Assembly (NCBI GenBank): GCA_027044735.1
Contig: JALUBW010000116.1
Location: 1-13,632, forward strand
Direction of reading: 5' to 3'
Length of the DNA: 13,632 nucleotides
Source: Anaerolineales bacterium
GTDB lineage: Bacteria; Chloroflexota; Anaerolineae; Anaerolineales; DRMV01
A program made the translations under genes and the position numbers. This document shows positions 7,610 through 13,632 of this stretch, one piece after another. Every line of letters starts with the position of its first letter. Within the stretch, counting starts at the first letter, position 1. A model generated the notes under the pieces. That model had not been told where the DNA came from. It saw only the letters and a program-made list of their open reading frames with translations, and made no database searches.

Positions 7610-8824
7610 ATGAAAAAACGCTGGTTTATCCTAATTGCCGTGGTGTTGCTGGTAGCGGTTGTGCTGGCGGCATGCGGTAAGTCTTCGTACAAGTGCGAAG
7701 ACCCGTACGGCTGTGTGAATGTTGCCCCCGGGCAGCCTATCAAGATCGGTGCTGCGCTGGTGCTGAGCGGCCCGAACGAATCGCTGGGCGTGGATTCGCT
7801 GGGCGGCGTTGAAATCGCTGTGGATGACTTCACCGCTGCGAACAAGGATTGGCTTGCGAAAGGCAAGCACTCCATTCAGGTGGTGAAGGAAGACTCCCAG
7901 TGCTCCGCCGAGGGCGGGCAGACCGCCGCGCAGAAGTTGGCTGCCGATAAGTCCATTGTGGGCGTGATCGGCACTAACTGCTCCAGCGCTGGTGAGCCTG
8001 CATCCAAGATCCTTTCCGATGCTCACATCCCCTTGATTTCGCCTTCCAACACTGCGCCTTCGTTGACTGCGCCGAAGACTCACGCTGAGTGCTATCTGCG
8101 CACTGCCCACAACGACAAGGTTCAGGGCAAGGCAGTGGCCGAGTTCGCCTACAAGGTGCTTGGTGCAAAGACGATGGCGACCATTCACGATGGTAGCCCC
8201 TACGCCGAGCAGTTGCAGCAGGTGGCTTGCGACGTGTTCAAGCAACTGGGCGGCAAGTGCGTGGCGCAAGAGGCCATCAACGTTGGTGATACCGACATGC
8301 GGCCGGTGCTGACCAAGATCGCGGCCAGCAAGCCCGATGTGCTGTACTACCCCATCTTCATTCAAGAAGGTGCTTTGATCACCCAGCAGGCCAAAGAGGT
8401 GCCCGGCTTGGAGAATACCGTGTTGATGGGCTCCGACGGTATGATTTCGCCCGACTTCATCAAGGCGGCTGGCAAGGCGGCTGAGGGTATGTACCTCTCC
8501 GGCCCCGCGGCTGTGAACAACGAAGAGTTCAACAAGAAATACGAGGCTAAATACGGGCAGGAGCCGCCCAGCGCCTTCCACCTGCATGCTTACGACGCGG
8601 CAACCATGCTGCTCAACGCCATCAAGAAGGTGGCCGTAGTGGATAAAGACGGCACTATCCACATCCCGCGCAAGGCGCTCTGCCAGGCCCTCTTCAGCAC
8701 CAAGAACTTCAAGGGCTTGACCGGCACGCTCACCTGCAACCAGTACGGTGACTGCGCCGACCCGAAGATCAACATCAACAAGATCATCAACGGCAAATAC
8801 GTGCCGGTGTGGCCTAAGAAGTAA
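7610..8824 (+). CDS. livK: Branched-chain amino-acid ABC transporter substrate-binding lipoprotein
   Basis: The product is 404 aa. It has a lipoprotein signal peptide (MKKRW, then a hydrophobic core) and a lipobox LAAC ending at Cys22 with Gly at +2, so it is tethered to the outer face of the membrane. The mature part is a type I periplasmic-binding fold of the Leu/Ile/Val-binding family: KIGAALVLSGP near 45, then a segment from Cys98 to LISPSNTAPSLT (142-153) that parallels E. coli LIVBP, including the disulfide pair at Cys98 and Cys124. Eight further cysteines (29, 35, 161, 207, 217, 358, 376, 382) make it unusually cysteine-rich. It is first in livKHMGF and delivers ligand to LivH/LivM; Leu/Ile/Val is the default guess, though relatives bind other amino acids, amides or urea. 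It uses AAG and other C/G-ending codons more than its neighbours, fitting high expression. Confidence 0.92.
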   Translation: MKKRWFILIAVVLLVAVVLAACGKSSYKCEDPYGCVNVAPGQPIKIGAALVLSGPNESLGVDSLGGVEIAVDDFTAANKDWLAKGKHSIQVVKEDSQCSAEGGQTAAQKLAADKSIVGVIGTNCSSAGEPASKILSDAHIPLISPSNTAPSLTAPKTHAECYLRTAHNDKVQGKAVAEFAYKVLGAKTMATIHDGSPYAEQLQQVACDVFKQLGGKCVAQEAINVGDTDMRPVLTKIAASKPDVLYYPIFIQEGALITQQAKEVPGLENTVLMGSDGMISPDFIKAAGKAAEGMYLSGPAAVNNEEFNKKYEAKYGQEPPSAFHLHAYDAATMLLNAIKKVAVVDKDGTIHIPRKALCQALFSTKNFKGLTGTLTCNQYGDCADPKININKIINGKYVPVWPKK

Positions 8825-8846
8825 ACGAGTAAATCTATAGCTTTGA

Positions 8847-8883
8847 GAAGGGCGCCGGTGGGTGTCCGCCGCCGGTGCCCTTC
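8847..8883 (+). terminator. Stem-loop between livK and livH, likely partial terminator or mRNA stabiliser
   Basis: GAAGGGCGCCGG (8847-8858) pairs with CCGGTGCCCTTC (8872-8883), 12 pairs with one G-U, around a 13-nt loop that can pair further. It starts 22 nt after the livK stop. What follows is T-rich but interrupted (CTGTGCTGTTGTTTATT), so readthrough is likely. Such structures after a binding-protein gene commonly raise its mRNA level relative to the permease genes. Confidence 0.65.
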
Positions 8884-8946
8884 CTGTGCTGTTGTTTATT
8901 CGCATGGTGTGTTAGAGTGCTTTACGGGTGAACGCCGCCTTAGATC

Positions 8947-8953
8947 AAGGAGG
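8947..8953 (+). promoter_or_regulatory. Ribosome binding site deciding the livH start
   Basis: AAGGAGG ends at 8953. It is 8 nt from ATG 8962 but only 2 nt from the in-frame ATG 8956, so the second ATG is preferred. Confidence 0.75.
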
Positions 8954-8961
8954 CTATGTGC

Positions 8962-10032
8962 ATGTCCGAGAAAATCAAGTATTTCCTTGAACGCATTAGT
9001 TGGGTAGATATTATGGTGTGGCTTTTCGGCCTCGCCATTTTGGTTATCGCCGTTATCGGGGTGATCGGTTCCATCCACAACGCTTACTACACTAAAGAGC
9101 AGTGGATGGATTTTGTTGTTTTTGGCATTTCTCAAGGCGGTGTGTATGCGTTGATAGCCTTGGGTTACACGCTGGTTTACGGCATCCTCTTCATGATCAA
9201 CTTTGCCCACGGCGATATTTTTATGGCCGGTGCGTTTACCGGCTACTTCCTTGCCGCGAAATTGAACCAGTATGGCATTTATAACTCTCACCCTATTATT
9301 TCACTTTTGTTGATAATGCTGTTGGCAATGGTAACTTCGGTGGTGGTGGCGCTCATCACTGAGCGGGTTGCTTATCGCCCGCTTCGTAAGGCGCCGCGAC
9401 TTGTGCCGCTCATTACCGCTATCGGCGCTTCCTTCACAATTGAGTACACCTTCCGCGGCCTCTACGGTTCTGGCGTTGAAGCCTACCCCGATATGAAAAT
9501 CTTTGTGGGCAAAACCTCGGTTTTGGGGCTGCGGATTCTCAAAGTCCACTTGTTGGTCATTATTCTTTCAATCTTGCTGATGGCTGCTTTGTACGCCTAT
9601 GTGCAGTACACCAAAGCAGGCAAGGCAATGCGCGCCGTGGCTGAGGATAAAGATGTTGCCTCCCTGATGGGCGTTGATGTGGACCGCGTGATTGTCAACA
9701 CTTTCATTTTGGGCGCGGCGTTGGCCGGTATCGCAGGCGTGCTCTATGCCTTGATTTTCAAGCAGGTGCACTTCTTTATGGGCTTTATTCCGGGCATTAA
9801 GGCCTTCACCGCAGCGGTGGTGGGCGGCATCGGAAATGTCCCCGGTGCTATGTTGGGTGGTTTCATCCTTGGTATTTTTGAAGCCCTTGGCCCGGGTTTG
9901 ATTTTGGAAGGGTTGGGCATACCGGCTTCTTATCAGTTGAAGGACGTCATCGCTTTTACCCTGTTGGTGCTTGTGCTCATTTTCCGACCTACAGGTTTGA
10001 TGGGCGAGCGCCTTTCGGAAGAAAAAGTGTAG
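8962..10032 (+). CDS. livH: Branched-chain amino-acid ABC transporter permease LivH
   Basis: The product is 356 aa from ATG 8962 (358 aa if ATG 8956 is used). This polytopic membrane protein of the LivH family forms, with LivM, the pore of the importer. Family signatures include GISQGGVYALIALGYTLVYG (55-74), MINFAHGDIFMAGAF (78-92), the cytoplasmic coupling segment with KAMRAVAEDKDVASLMGVD (221-239) that contacts the ATPases, and AFTAAVVGGIGNVPGAMLGG (281-300). About eight to nine hydrophobic helices are apparent, with an extra N-terminal helix (about 15-36) before the usual first one, making it longer than the roughly 308-aa E. coli protein. It lies 137 nt after livK, behind a stem-loop. LivM starts 15 nt after its stop. 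Confidence 0.93.
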   Translation: MSEKIKYFLERISWVDIMVWLFGLAILVIAVIGVIGSIHNAYYTKEQWMDFVVFGISQGGVYALIALGYTLVYGILFMINFAHGDIFMAGAFTGYFLAAKLNQYGIYNSHPIISLLLIMLLAMVTSVVVALITERVAYRPLRKAPRLVPLITAIGASFTIEYTFRGLYGSGVEAYPDMKIFVGKTSVLGLRILKVHLLVIILSILLMAALYAYVQYTKAGKAMRAVAEDKDVASLMGVDVDRVIVNTFILGAALAGIAGVLYALIFKQVHFFMGFIPGIKAFTAAVVGGIGNVPGAMLGGFILGIFEALGPGLILEGLGIPASYQLKDVIAFTLLVLVLIFRPTGLMGERLSEEKV

Positions 10033-10047
10033 CAGGAGGCGGCAAAA

Positions 10048-11700
10048 ATGGATTCCCAAAACACTTTTTGGAAAAGCGCCGTCAAAAACGGCCTCCTTGC
10101 TGGTGCTATTGGTTTGTATTCCACGCTTGTTGGGCTGGTGCAGGCGTTCAACAAGCGCGCGGTGATTGAACAACTTTCTTTGGGGCACATCACCCTTTTG
10201 CTCTCTTGGGGTGTGGTTGCGTATGTGTTCTTGAACCACCACCGCGAGGCCGAATCTAAAGGCAAACTTATAGCCGCCGGCGCCCTTGTGGGCGGTTTGG
10301 GCGCCTTTTTGGTTGCTCTTCTGCCCATGACCGCCCAGTGGGTGGATTATCACTTCGTGTTTGTCCATGCCGGGCCCGAAATGTATTCGCTCCTCACTTT
10401 CGGCAAGGGGCCTTGGGTCGGCTCGGCCATGCTTGTCGCGGTGGGTGCTTTGTGGGGAGTTTTGATAGCGCTGGTTGTCTCGCTGCCGACTTTCTGGCGC
10501 AACAGCGTGGTCAAAGCGTTTTTGATAACGATTACGGTGGGGTTGCTTTCCGACCTGTTTAGCGGAATGACGATCGGTTGGATGTTCCAGCCGTTTTTGG
10601 GTGTGGAAGGGCTCAACATTTTGGGCGCTGTGTTGGTGTTTGGCCTGAGTATAGCCTATGATTATTGGAGTGCCCACCGCAAGCCTAAAGAATCTGCCGA
10701 GGCTGTTGCAACCGAGCCGACGGGCATTACTAAGGCGCAATTACGCCGTATGGTGGTGGGCGCTTTGGCGCTGGTGGTTGTGGCTGGCTTACCCCTTTTG
10801 CTCGGCTCTTACCTCAGCCATGTGCTCAACATGGTGGGGCTTTACACCATCATGGGTTTGGGCTTGAACATTGTGGTGGGCTACGCAGGCTTGCTTGACC
10901 TTGGTTACGTGGCTTTCTTCGCACTTGGCGCTTACATGATGGGCTTGCTTACCTCTACAGGCCCATTGGGCATTGCCCATTGGACGTTTTGGGAGGCGGT
11001 GCCTTTCTCAATTCTGGTGGCAATGGTGGCGGGCATTTTGCTCGGTGTGCCGGTATTGCGTATGCGCGGCGATTACCTCGCCATTGTGACTTTGGGCTTT
11101 GGCGAAATCATCCGCATCTTAGCCCTTTCAAACTGGCTGAAGCCGCTCATCGGCGGCGCGCAGGGTATTTTGCTTATCCCCAAGCCGCCTCTGTTTGGGT
11201 TCAAAATACAAACGCCGATACACTTTTATTACCTGATACTTGTGGGGATAGGTTTAGCGGCATTTGTGGCCTATCGCTTGCGCGAATCGCGCCTTGGCCG
11301 CGCGTGGATGGCTATGCGCGAGGACGAAGATGTGGCCGAAGCGATGGGCATTGACCTTGTGGTGACCAAATTGACGGCTTTTGCTTTTGGCGCTTCGTTC
11401 TCGGGCTTGGCAGGTGCGATTTTCGCCTCGTATGTTGGCTCAATTTTCCCGCACAGTTTCAACTTGCTGATTTCCATCAACGTGCTTTCGCTCATCATTG
11501 TGGGCGGCGTTGGCAGTATGCCCGGTGTGTTTGTTGGCTCGCTTGCCTTGGTGGGCTTGCCGGAACTGTTGCGCGAATTCGCCGAATACCGGATGTTGAT
11601 TTACGGCCTTTCGCTGATTGCGATGATGTTGCTCAAGCCCGAGGGCTTTTGGCCTGAGCCGATTCGCAAACGTGAACTTCGCGAGGAAGTAGGGGATTAG
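10048..11700 (+). CDS. livM: Branched-chain amino-acid ABC transporter permease LivM with extended N-terminus
   Basis: The product is 550 aa. The C-terminal part (about 233-550) is a standard LivM permease: LGLNIVVGYAGLLDLGYVAF (271-290), GDYLAIVTLGFGEIIR (341-356), coupling segment RLGRAWMAMREDEDVAEAMG (415-434), and VGGVGSMPGVFVGS (485-498). Before it lies about 230 residues with some six predicted helices (near 14-34, 47-64, 74-93, 123-145, 152-172, 188-206) and a charged linker with KPKESAEAVATEPTG (212-226). LivM proteins in general often have a short N-terminal extension with a few helices; this one is larger, and I do not recognise a separate family in it. The frame is continuous with one ribosome site (CAGGAGG, 8 nt before ATG 10048), so it is not a misjoined neighbour. 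With LivH it forms the translocation path for substrate delivered by LivK. Confidence 0.92.
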   Translation: MDSQNTFWKSAVKNGLLAGAIGLYSTLVGLVQAFNKRAVIEQLSLGHITLLLSWGVVAYVFLNHHREAESKGKLIAAGALVGGLGAFLVALLPMTAQWVDYHFVFVHAGPEMYSLLTFGKGPWVGSAMLVAVGALWGVLIALVVSLPTFWRNSVVKAFLITITVGLLSDLFSGMTIGWMFQPFLGVEGLNILGAVLVFGLSIAYDYWSAHRKPKESAEAVATEPTGITKAQLRRMVVGALALVVVAGLPLLLGSYLSHVLNMVGLYTIMGLGLNIVVGYAGLLDLGYVAFFALGAYMMGLLTSTGPLGIAHWTFWEAVPFSILVAMVAGILLGVPVLRMRGDYLAIVTLGFGEIIRILALSNWLKPLIGGAQGILLIPKPPLFGFKIQTPIHFYYLILVGIGLAAFVAYRLRESRLGRAWMAMREDEDVAEAMGIDLVVTKLTAFAFGASFSGLAGAIFASYVGSIFPHSFNLLISINVLSLIIVGGVGSMPGVFVGSLALVGLPELLREFAEYRMLIYGLSLIAMMLLKPEGFWPEPIRKRELREEVGD

Positions 11701-11704
11701 GAGG
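11699..11704 (+). promoter_or_regulatory. Ribosome binding site deciding the livG start
   Basis: AGGAGG begins within the livM TAG stop (11698-11700). It is 7 nt from ATG 11712 and only 4 nt from the GTG at 11709, so the ATG is preferred. The overlap implies coupled translation. Confidence 0.75.
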
Positions 11705-11711
11705 CGCTGTG

Positions 11712-12512
11712 ATGGAACCGATTTTGATTGCAAAGGGTGTAACAAAGCGGTTTGGCGGCTTGGTGGCGGTGAACAATCTTGATTTCACCATTGAACGCGG
11801 TAGCATTGCCAGTGTTATTGGTCCCAACGGTGCGGGCAAAACTACCTTTTTCAACTGCATTACCGGCTTCTACACCCCTGAAGAAGGCAAAATTATCTTT
11901 GACGGGCGCGAAATTCAGGGCTTGACCCCCGATCGCGTTACCCGCATGGGCATTGCCCGTACTTATCAGAACATCCGCCTCTTTTCCAACATGACCGCGC
12001 TTGAAAACATCATGGTTGGGCGGCATCCCCTCATGCACCATCAGTGGTGGGATGCAATTTTGCACACCCGCCGCTACAAACGCGAGGAGCAAGAAGCCTT
12101 GGAGGCGGCTCGGCGCCTGCTCAACTTTGTGGGCTTGCAGGGGCTTGGCGACCAGTTAGCCCGCAACCTACCCTACGGTGCTCAGCGCCGTTTGGAAATT
12201 GCCCGCGCTCTTGCCAGCGAGCCTAAACTCCTGTTGCTTGATGAGCCGACCGCCGGCATGAACCCGCAGGAAACTTCCGAAATGATCCGCTTCATCCGCC
12301 ATTTGCGCGATGAACTGGGCTTGAGCATTTTGCTGATTGAGCACGACATGAAAGTTGTGATGACCATCAGCGAGAAAATTGCCGTGATGGACTTCGGCAA
12401 GAAGATTGCCGAGGGCAAGCCCGAAGAAATTCAGCGCAACCCGCGGGTGATTGAGGCATACTTGGGGCGCGGCGCTGCATCGGGCATCAAGAGCGCCACC
12501 GCGACGGCTTAG
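11712..12512 (+). CDS. livG: Branched-chain amino-acid ABC transporter ATP-binding protein LivG
   Basis: The product is 266 aa (267 if GTG 11709 is used), the usual LivG length. It is a complete ABC ATPase: Walker A GPNGAGKT (37-44), Q-loop Gln86 (in ARTYQNIRLF), signature LPYGAQRRLEIARAL (153-167), Walker B LLLLDEP (173-179) with catalytic Glu178, and switch His211 in LLIEHDM. The signature reads PYGA where most ABC proteins have SGGQ, a substitution of the kind typical for LivG (SYGQ in E. coli). The C-terminal stretch with EGKPEEIQRNPRVIEAYLG is the family tail. It pairs with LivF to energise uptake through LivH/LivM. Its stop overlaps the livF ribosome site. Confidence 0.95.
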   Translation: MEPILIAKGVTKRFGGLVAVNNLDFTIERGSIASVIGPNGAGKTTFFNCITGFYTPEEGKIIFDGREIQGLTPDRVTRMGIARTYQNIRLFSNMTALENIMVGRHPLMHHQWWDAILHTRRYKREEQEALEAARRLLNFVGLQGLGDQLARNLPYGAQRRLEIARALASEPKLLLLDEPTAGMNPQETSEMIRFIRHLRDELGLSILLIEHDMKVVMTISEKIAVMDFGKKIAEGKPEEIQRNPRVIEAYLGRGAASGIKSATATA

Positions 12513-12524
12513 AGGAGACCGCTT

Positions 12525-13238
12525 ATGGCTATGCTTGAACTCAAGGATGTGCATTCCTTCTACGGCAACATTGAAGCCCTCAAAGGTATTTCGCTTTATG
12601 TGGATGAGGGCGAGATTGTGACGCTTATTGGCGCAAACGGTGCGGGTAAGACGACGACTTTGCGCACCATCACCGGTTTGATCAAGCCCCGTCAGGGCAC
12701 GGTTACCCTGGAAGGCGAGGATTTGACCAAATTCAAGCCGCACGAGATTGTTTACAAGGGCGTTTCAATGGTGCCTGAGGGGCGCGGGATTTTTGCCCGT
12801 TTGACGGTTGCCGAAAACCTTGATCTGGGCGCTTACATTCGCAATGACAAAGAAGGCATCAAAGAAGATCTGGAGCGCGTGTATGAACTTTTCCCGCGCT
12901 TGAAGGAGCGCCGCAATCAGGTAGCAGGTACGCTCTCGGGCGGTGAACAGCAGATGCTCGCCATCGGACGAGCGTTGATGGCGCGCCCTCGTCTTCTGCT
13001 TTTGGATGAGCCTTCAATGGGCTTAGCGCCCGTGTTGGTTGAACTGATTTTTGACACCATTGTAGACATCAACAAGCAGGGCACAACCATTTTGCTGGTG
13101 GAGCAAAACGCCCTAATGGCGCTTTCAATTGCCCATCGCGGCTACGTGCTCCGCACGGGCGAAATTGTGCTTGCCGATAGCGCCGAAAACCTCCGCAACA
13201 ACGAAATGGTGCAAAAAACTTACCTCGGAATGGAGTAA
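12525..13238 (+). CDS. livF: Branched-chain amino-acid ABC transporter ATP-binding protein LivF
   Basis: The product is 237 aa, the standard LivF length. Motifs are Walker A GANGAGKT (36-43), signature LSGGEQQMLAIGRAL (137-151) and Walker B LLLLDEP (157-163) with Glu162. At the switch position the sequence reads LVEQN (191-195), so Gln194 stands where most ABC ATPases, including LivG, have His; this is a known LivF trait. It is the second ATPase of the importer and the last gene of the operon. GAGGAG (12512-12517) overlaps the livG stop and lies 7 nt before ATG 12525, which implies coupled translation. A second in-frame ATG (12531) is less well placed. A strong terminator follows about 20 nt after the stop. 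Confidence 0.95.
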   Translation: MAMLELKDVHSFYGNIEALKGISLYVDEGEIVTLIGANGAGKTTTLRTITGLIKPRQGTVTLEGEDLTKFKPHEIVYKGVSMVPEGRGIFARLTVAENLDLGAYIRNDKEGIKEDLERVYELFPRLKERRNQVAGTLSGGEQQMLAIGRALMARPRLLLLDEPSMGLAPVLVELIFDTIVDINKQGTTILLVEQNALMALSIAHRGYVLRTGEIVLADSAENLRNNEMVQKTYLGME

Positions 13239-13258
13239 CAAGCCGTACCCGAAAGCAC

Positions 13259-13286
13259 AAAAGCGCGGGACGCCCCCGCGCTTTTT
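13259..13286 (+). terminator. Rho-independent terminator of the liv operon
   Basis: AAAAGCGCGGG (13259-13269) pairs perfectly with CCCGCGCTTTT (13275-13285) around an ACGCC loop, and the T-run extends to 13286. Because the stem starts with an A-run, it could also stop transcription arriving from the opposite strand. Confidence 0.92.
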
Positions 13287-13390
13287 GTGTTATGGCCTTC
13301 CCTGCTAGTCGTTCGGGATATAATAGCCTCACCTTTACTTGCAACTATTGAACTAACCACAAAGTGGTTGACGTTCTTGCGATGGCGGTA

Positions 13391-13469
13391 CCCTCACTCT
13401 TCCCCCGCGGGTGCTTAGGCAAAGCCTCAGCCGCCGAGCACGAGCGAGGCGACGGGGGATAAGTGAGGG
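13391..13469. repeat. Structured palindromic repeat element, copy A
   Basis: The outer arms 13391-13407 and 13453-13469 are inverted repeats matching at 15 of 17 positions (CCCTCACT...CCCCCG). Inside is a nested hairpin, AGGC-AAA-GCCT (13417-13427) flanked by GCT/AGC. The whole 79-bp unit could fold into a long cruciform or RNA hairpin. Its reverse complement resembles the element at the window edge. Confidence 0.7.
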
Positions 13470-13577
13470 CGTTCAGGCAATATCAACAATGCTACTTTCC
13501 CATCGTTAACGTAATGCATTTTCAAACAAGATTTCAGTTATTGTGAAAGGTGCGATCTATCGCACTTGTGGCAAGAT

Positions 13578-13632
13578 CTCACCCATCCCCCGCTGAGCCT
13601 CGCTGGCGCTCGGCTCATCTGCCCCCTTCCCT
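13578..13632. repeat. Second, inverted copy of the palindromic repeat, cut by the window edge
   Basis: Reading CTCACCCATCCCCCG then a GCCTCGCT...GCTCGGC core, it follows the reverse complement of 13391-13469 with a few substitutions and small length differences. TGAGCC (13594-13599) and GGCTCA (13612-13617) form an inner inverted repeat. The right arm probably continues past 13632. Confidence 0.55.

Larger units (their letters stand above)
13287..13632. other. Gene-free stretch rich in palindromes
   Basis: No credible coding region is seen in either strand. It holds a perfect TATAAT at 13319-13324 without a recognisable -35 box, a small hairpin AACCAC/GTGGTT (13355-13369), two repeat-family copies (13391-13469 and from 13578), and between them the palindromes CGTTAACG (13504-13511), AATGCATT (13513-13520) and GTGCGAT/ATCGCAC (13550-13565). 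The last could be a dimeric regulator site or a small hairpin. The stretch may lead to a gene beyond the window. Confidence 0.6.

Noticed and set aside
7631..8905. Long open frame antisense to livK (over 400 codons)
   Set aside because: It mirrors the strongly biased codons of livK, has no ribosome site or recognisable domain, and the sense frame is an unmistakable binding lipoprotein.
9568..10740. Long antisense open frame across livH and livM
   Set aside because: It crosses two well-supported genes on the other strand; its composition (rich in His, Gln, Arg) is typical of a frame shadow.
13319..13324. Promoter based on the perfect TATAAT
   Set aside because: No -35 box or extended -10 is found at the proper distance and no gene follows within the window.

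Overview
The window looks like part of the chromosome of a member of the Chloroflexota, most likely Anaerolineae-like. This is inferred from the overall style of the proteins: a membrane-anchored GH3-like protein with a Thr/Pro/Ser-rich linker, a Ser/Thr kinase fused to a TolB-type propeller, a short-form GyrB, and a livKHMGF cassette with lipoprotein LivK. No rRNA or single diagnostic marker is present, so the taxonomy is provisional. It is a densely coded region of ordinary genes, with short palindromic repeats in the gaps. I see no tRNA, rRNA, CRISPR array, insertion sequence or phage gene, and no convincing new multi-gene system.

Left part (1-2895, + strand): the end of an intergenic palindromic repeat, then one large gene for an exported GH3-family protein. 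It keeps the nucleophile motif but seems to have lost the NagZ-type Asp-His dyad. It continues into an Ig-like domain, a Ser/Thr/Pro linker and three C-terminal membrane helices. Between this gene and its convergent neighbour (2896-3167) lie two direct copies of a 66-bp palindrome-bearing repeat with a further hairpin between them.

Middle part (3168-7387, - strand): gyrB, followed after 8 nt by a receptor-type Ser/Thr kinase with an extracytoplasmic beta-propeller. The kinase ribosome-binding site overlaps the gyrB stop codon, so the two are probably one transcript with coupled translation.

Right part (7388-13286, + strand): a divergent control region of about 220 bp, then a complete branched-chain (or related) amino-acid ABC importer in the order livK-livH-livM-livG-livF. 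LivK is the lipid-anchored binding protein, LivH and LivM are the permeases, and LivG and LivF are the ATPases. A clear sigma70-type promoter precedes livK, a stem-loop separates livK from the membrane and ATPase genes, and a strong intrinsic terminator ends the operon. LivM carries an unusual N-terminal extension with about six predicted membrane helices. The last about 350 bp hold no gene, only palindromes and two copies of another repeat family in opposite orientation, the second cut by the window edge.
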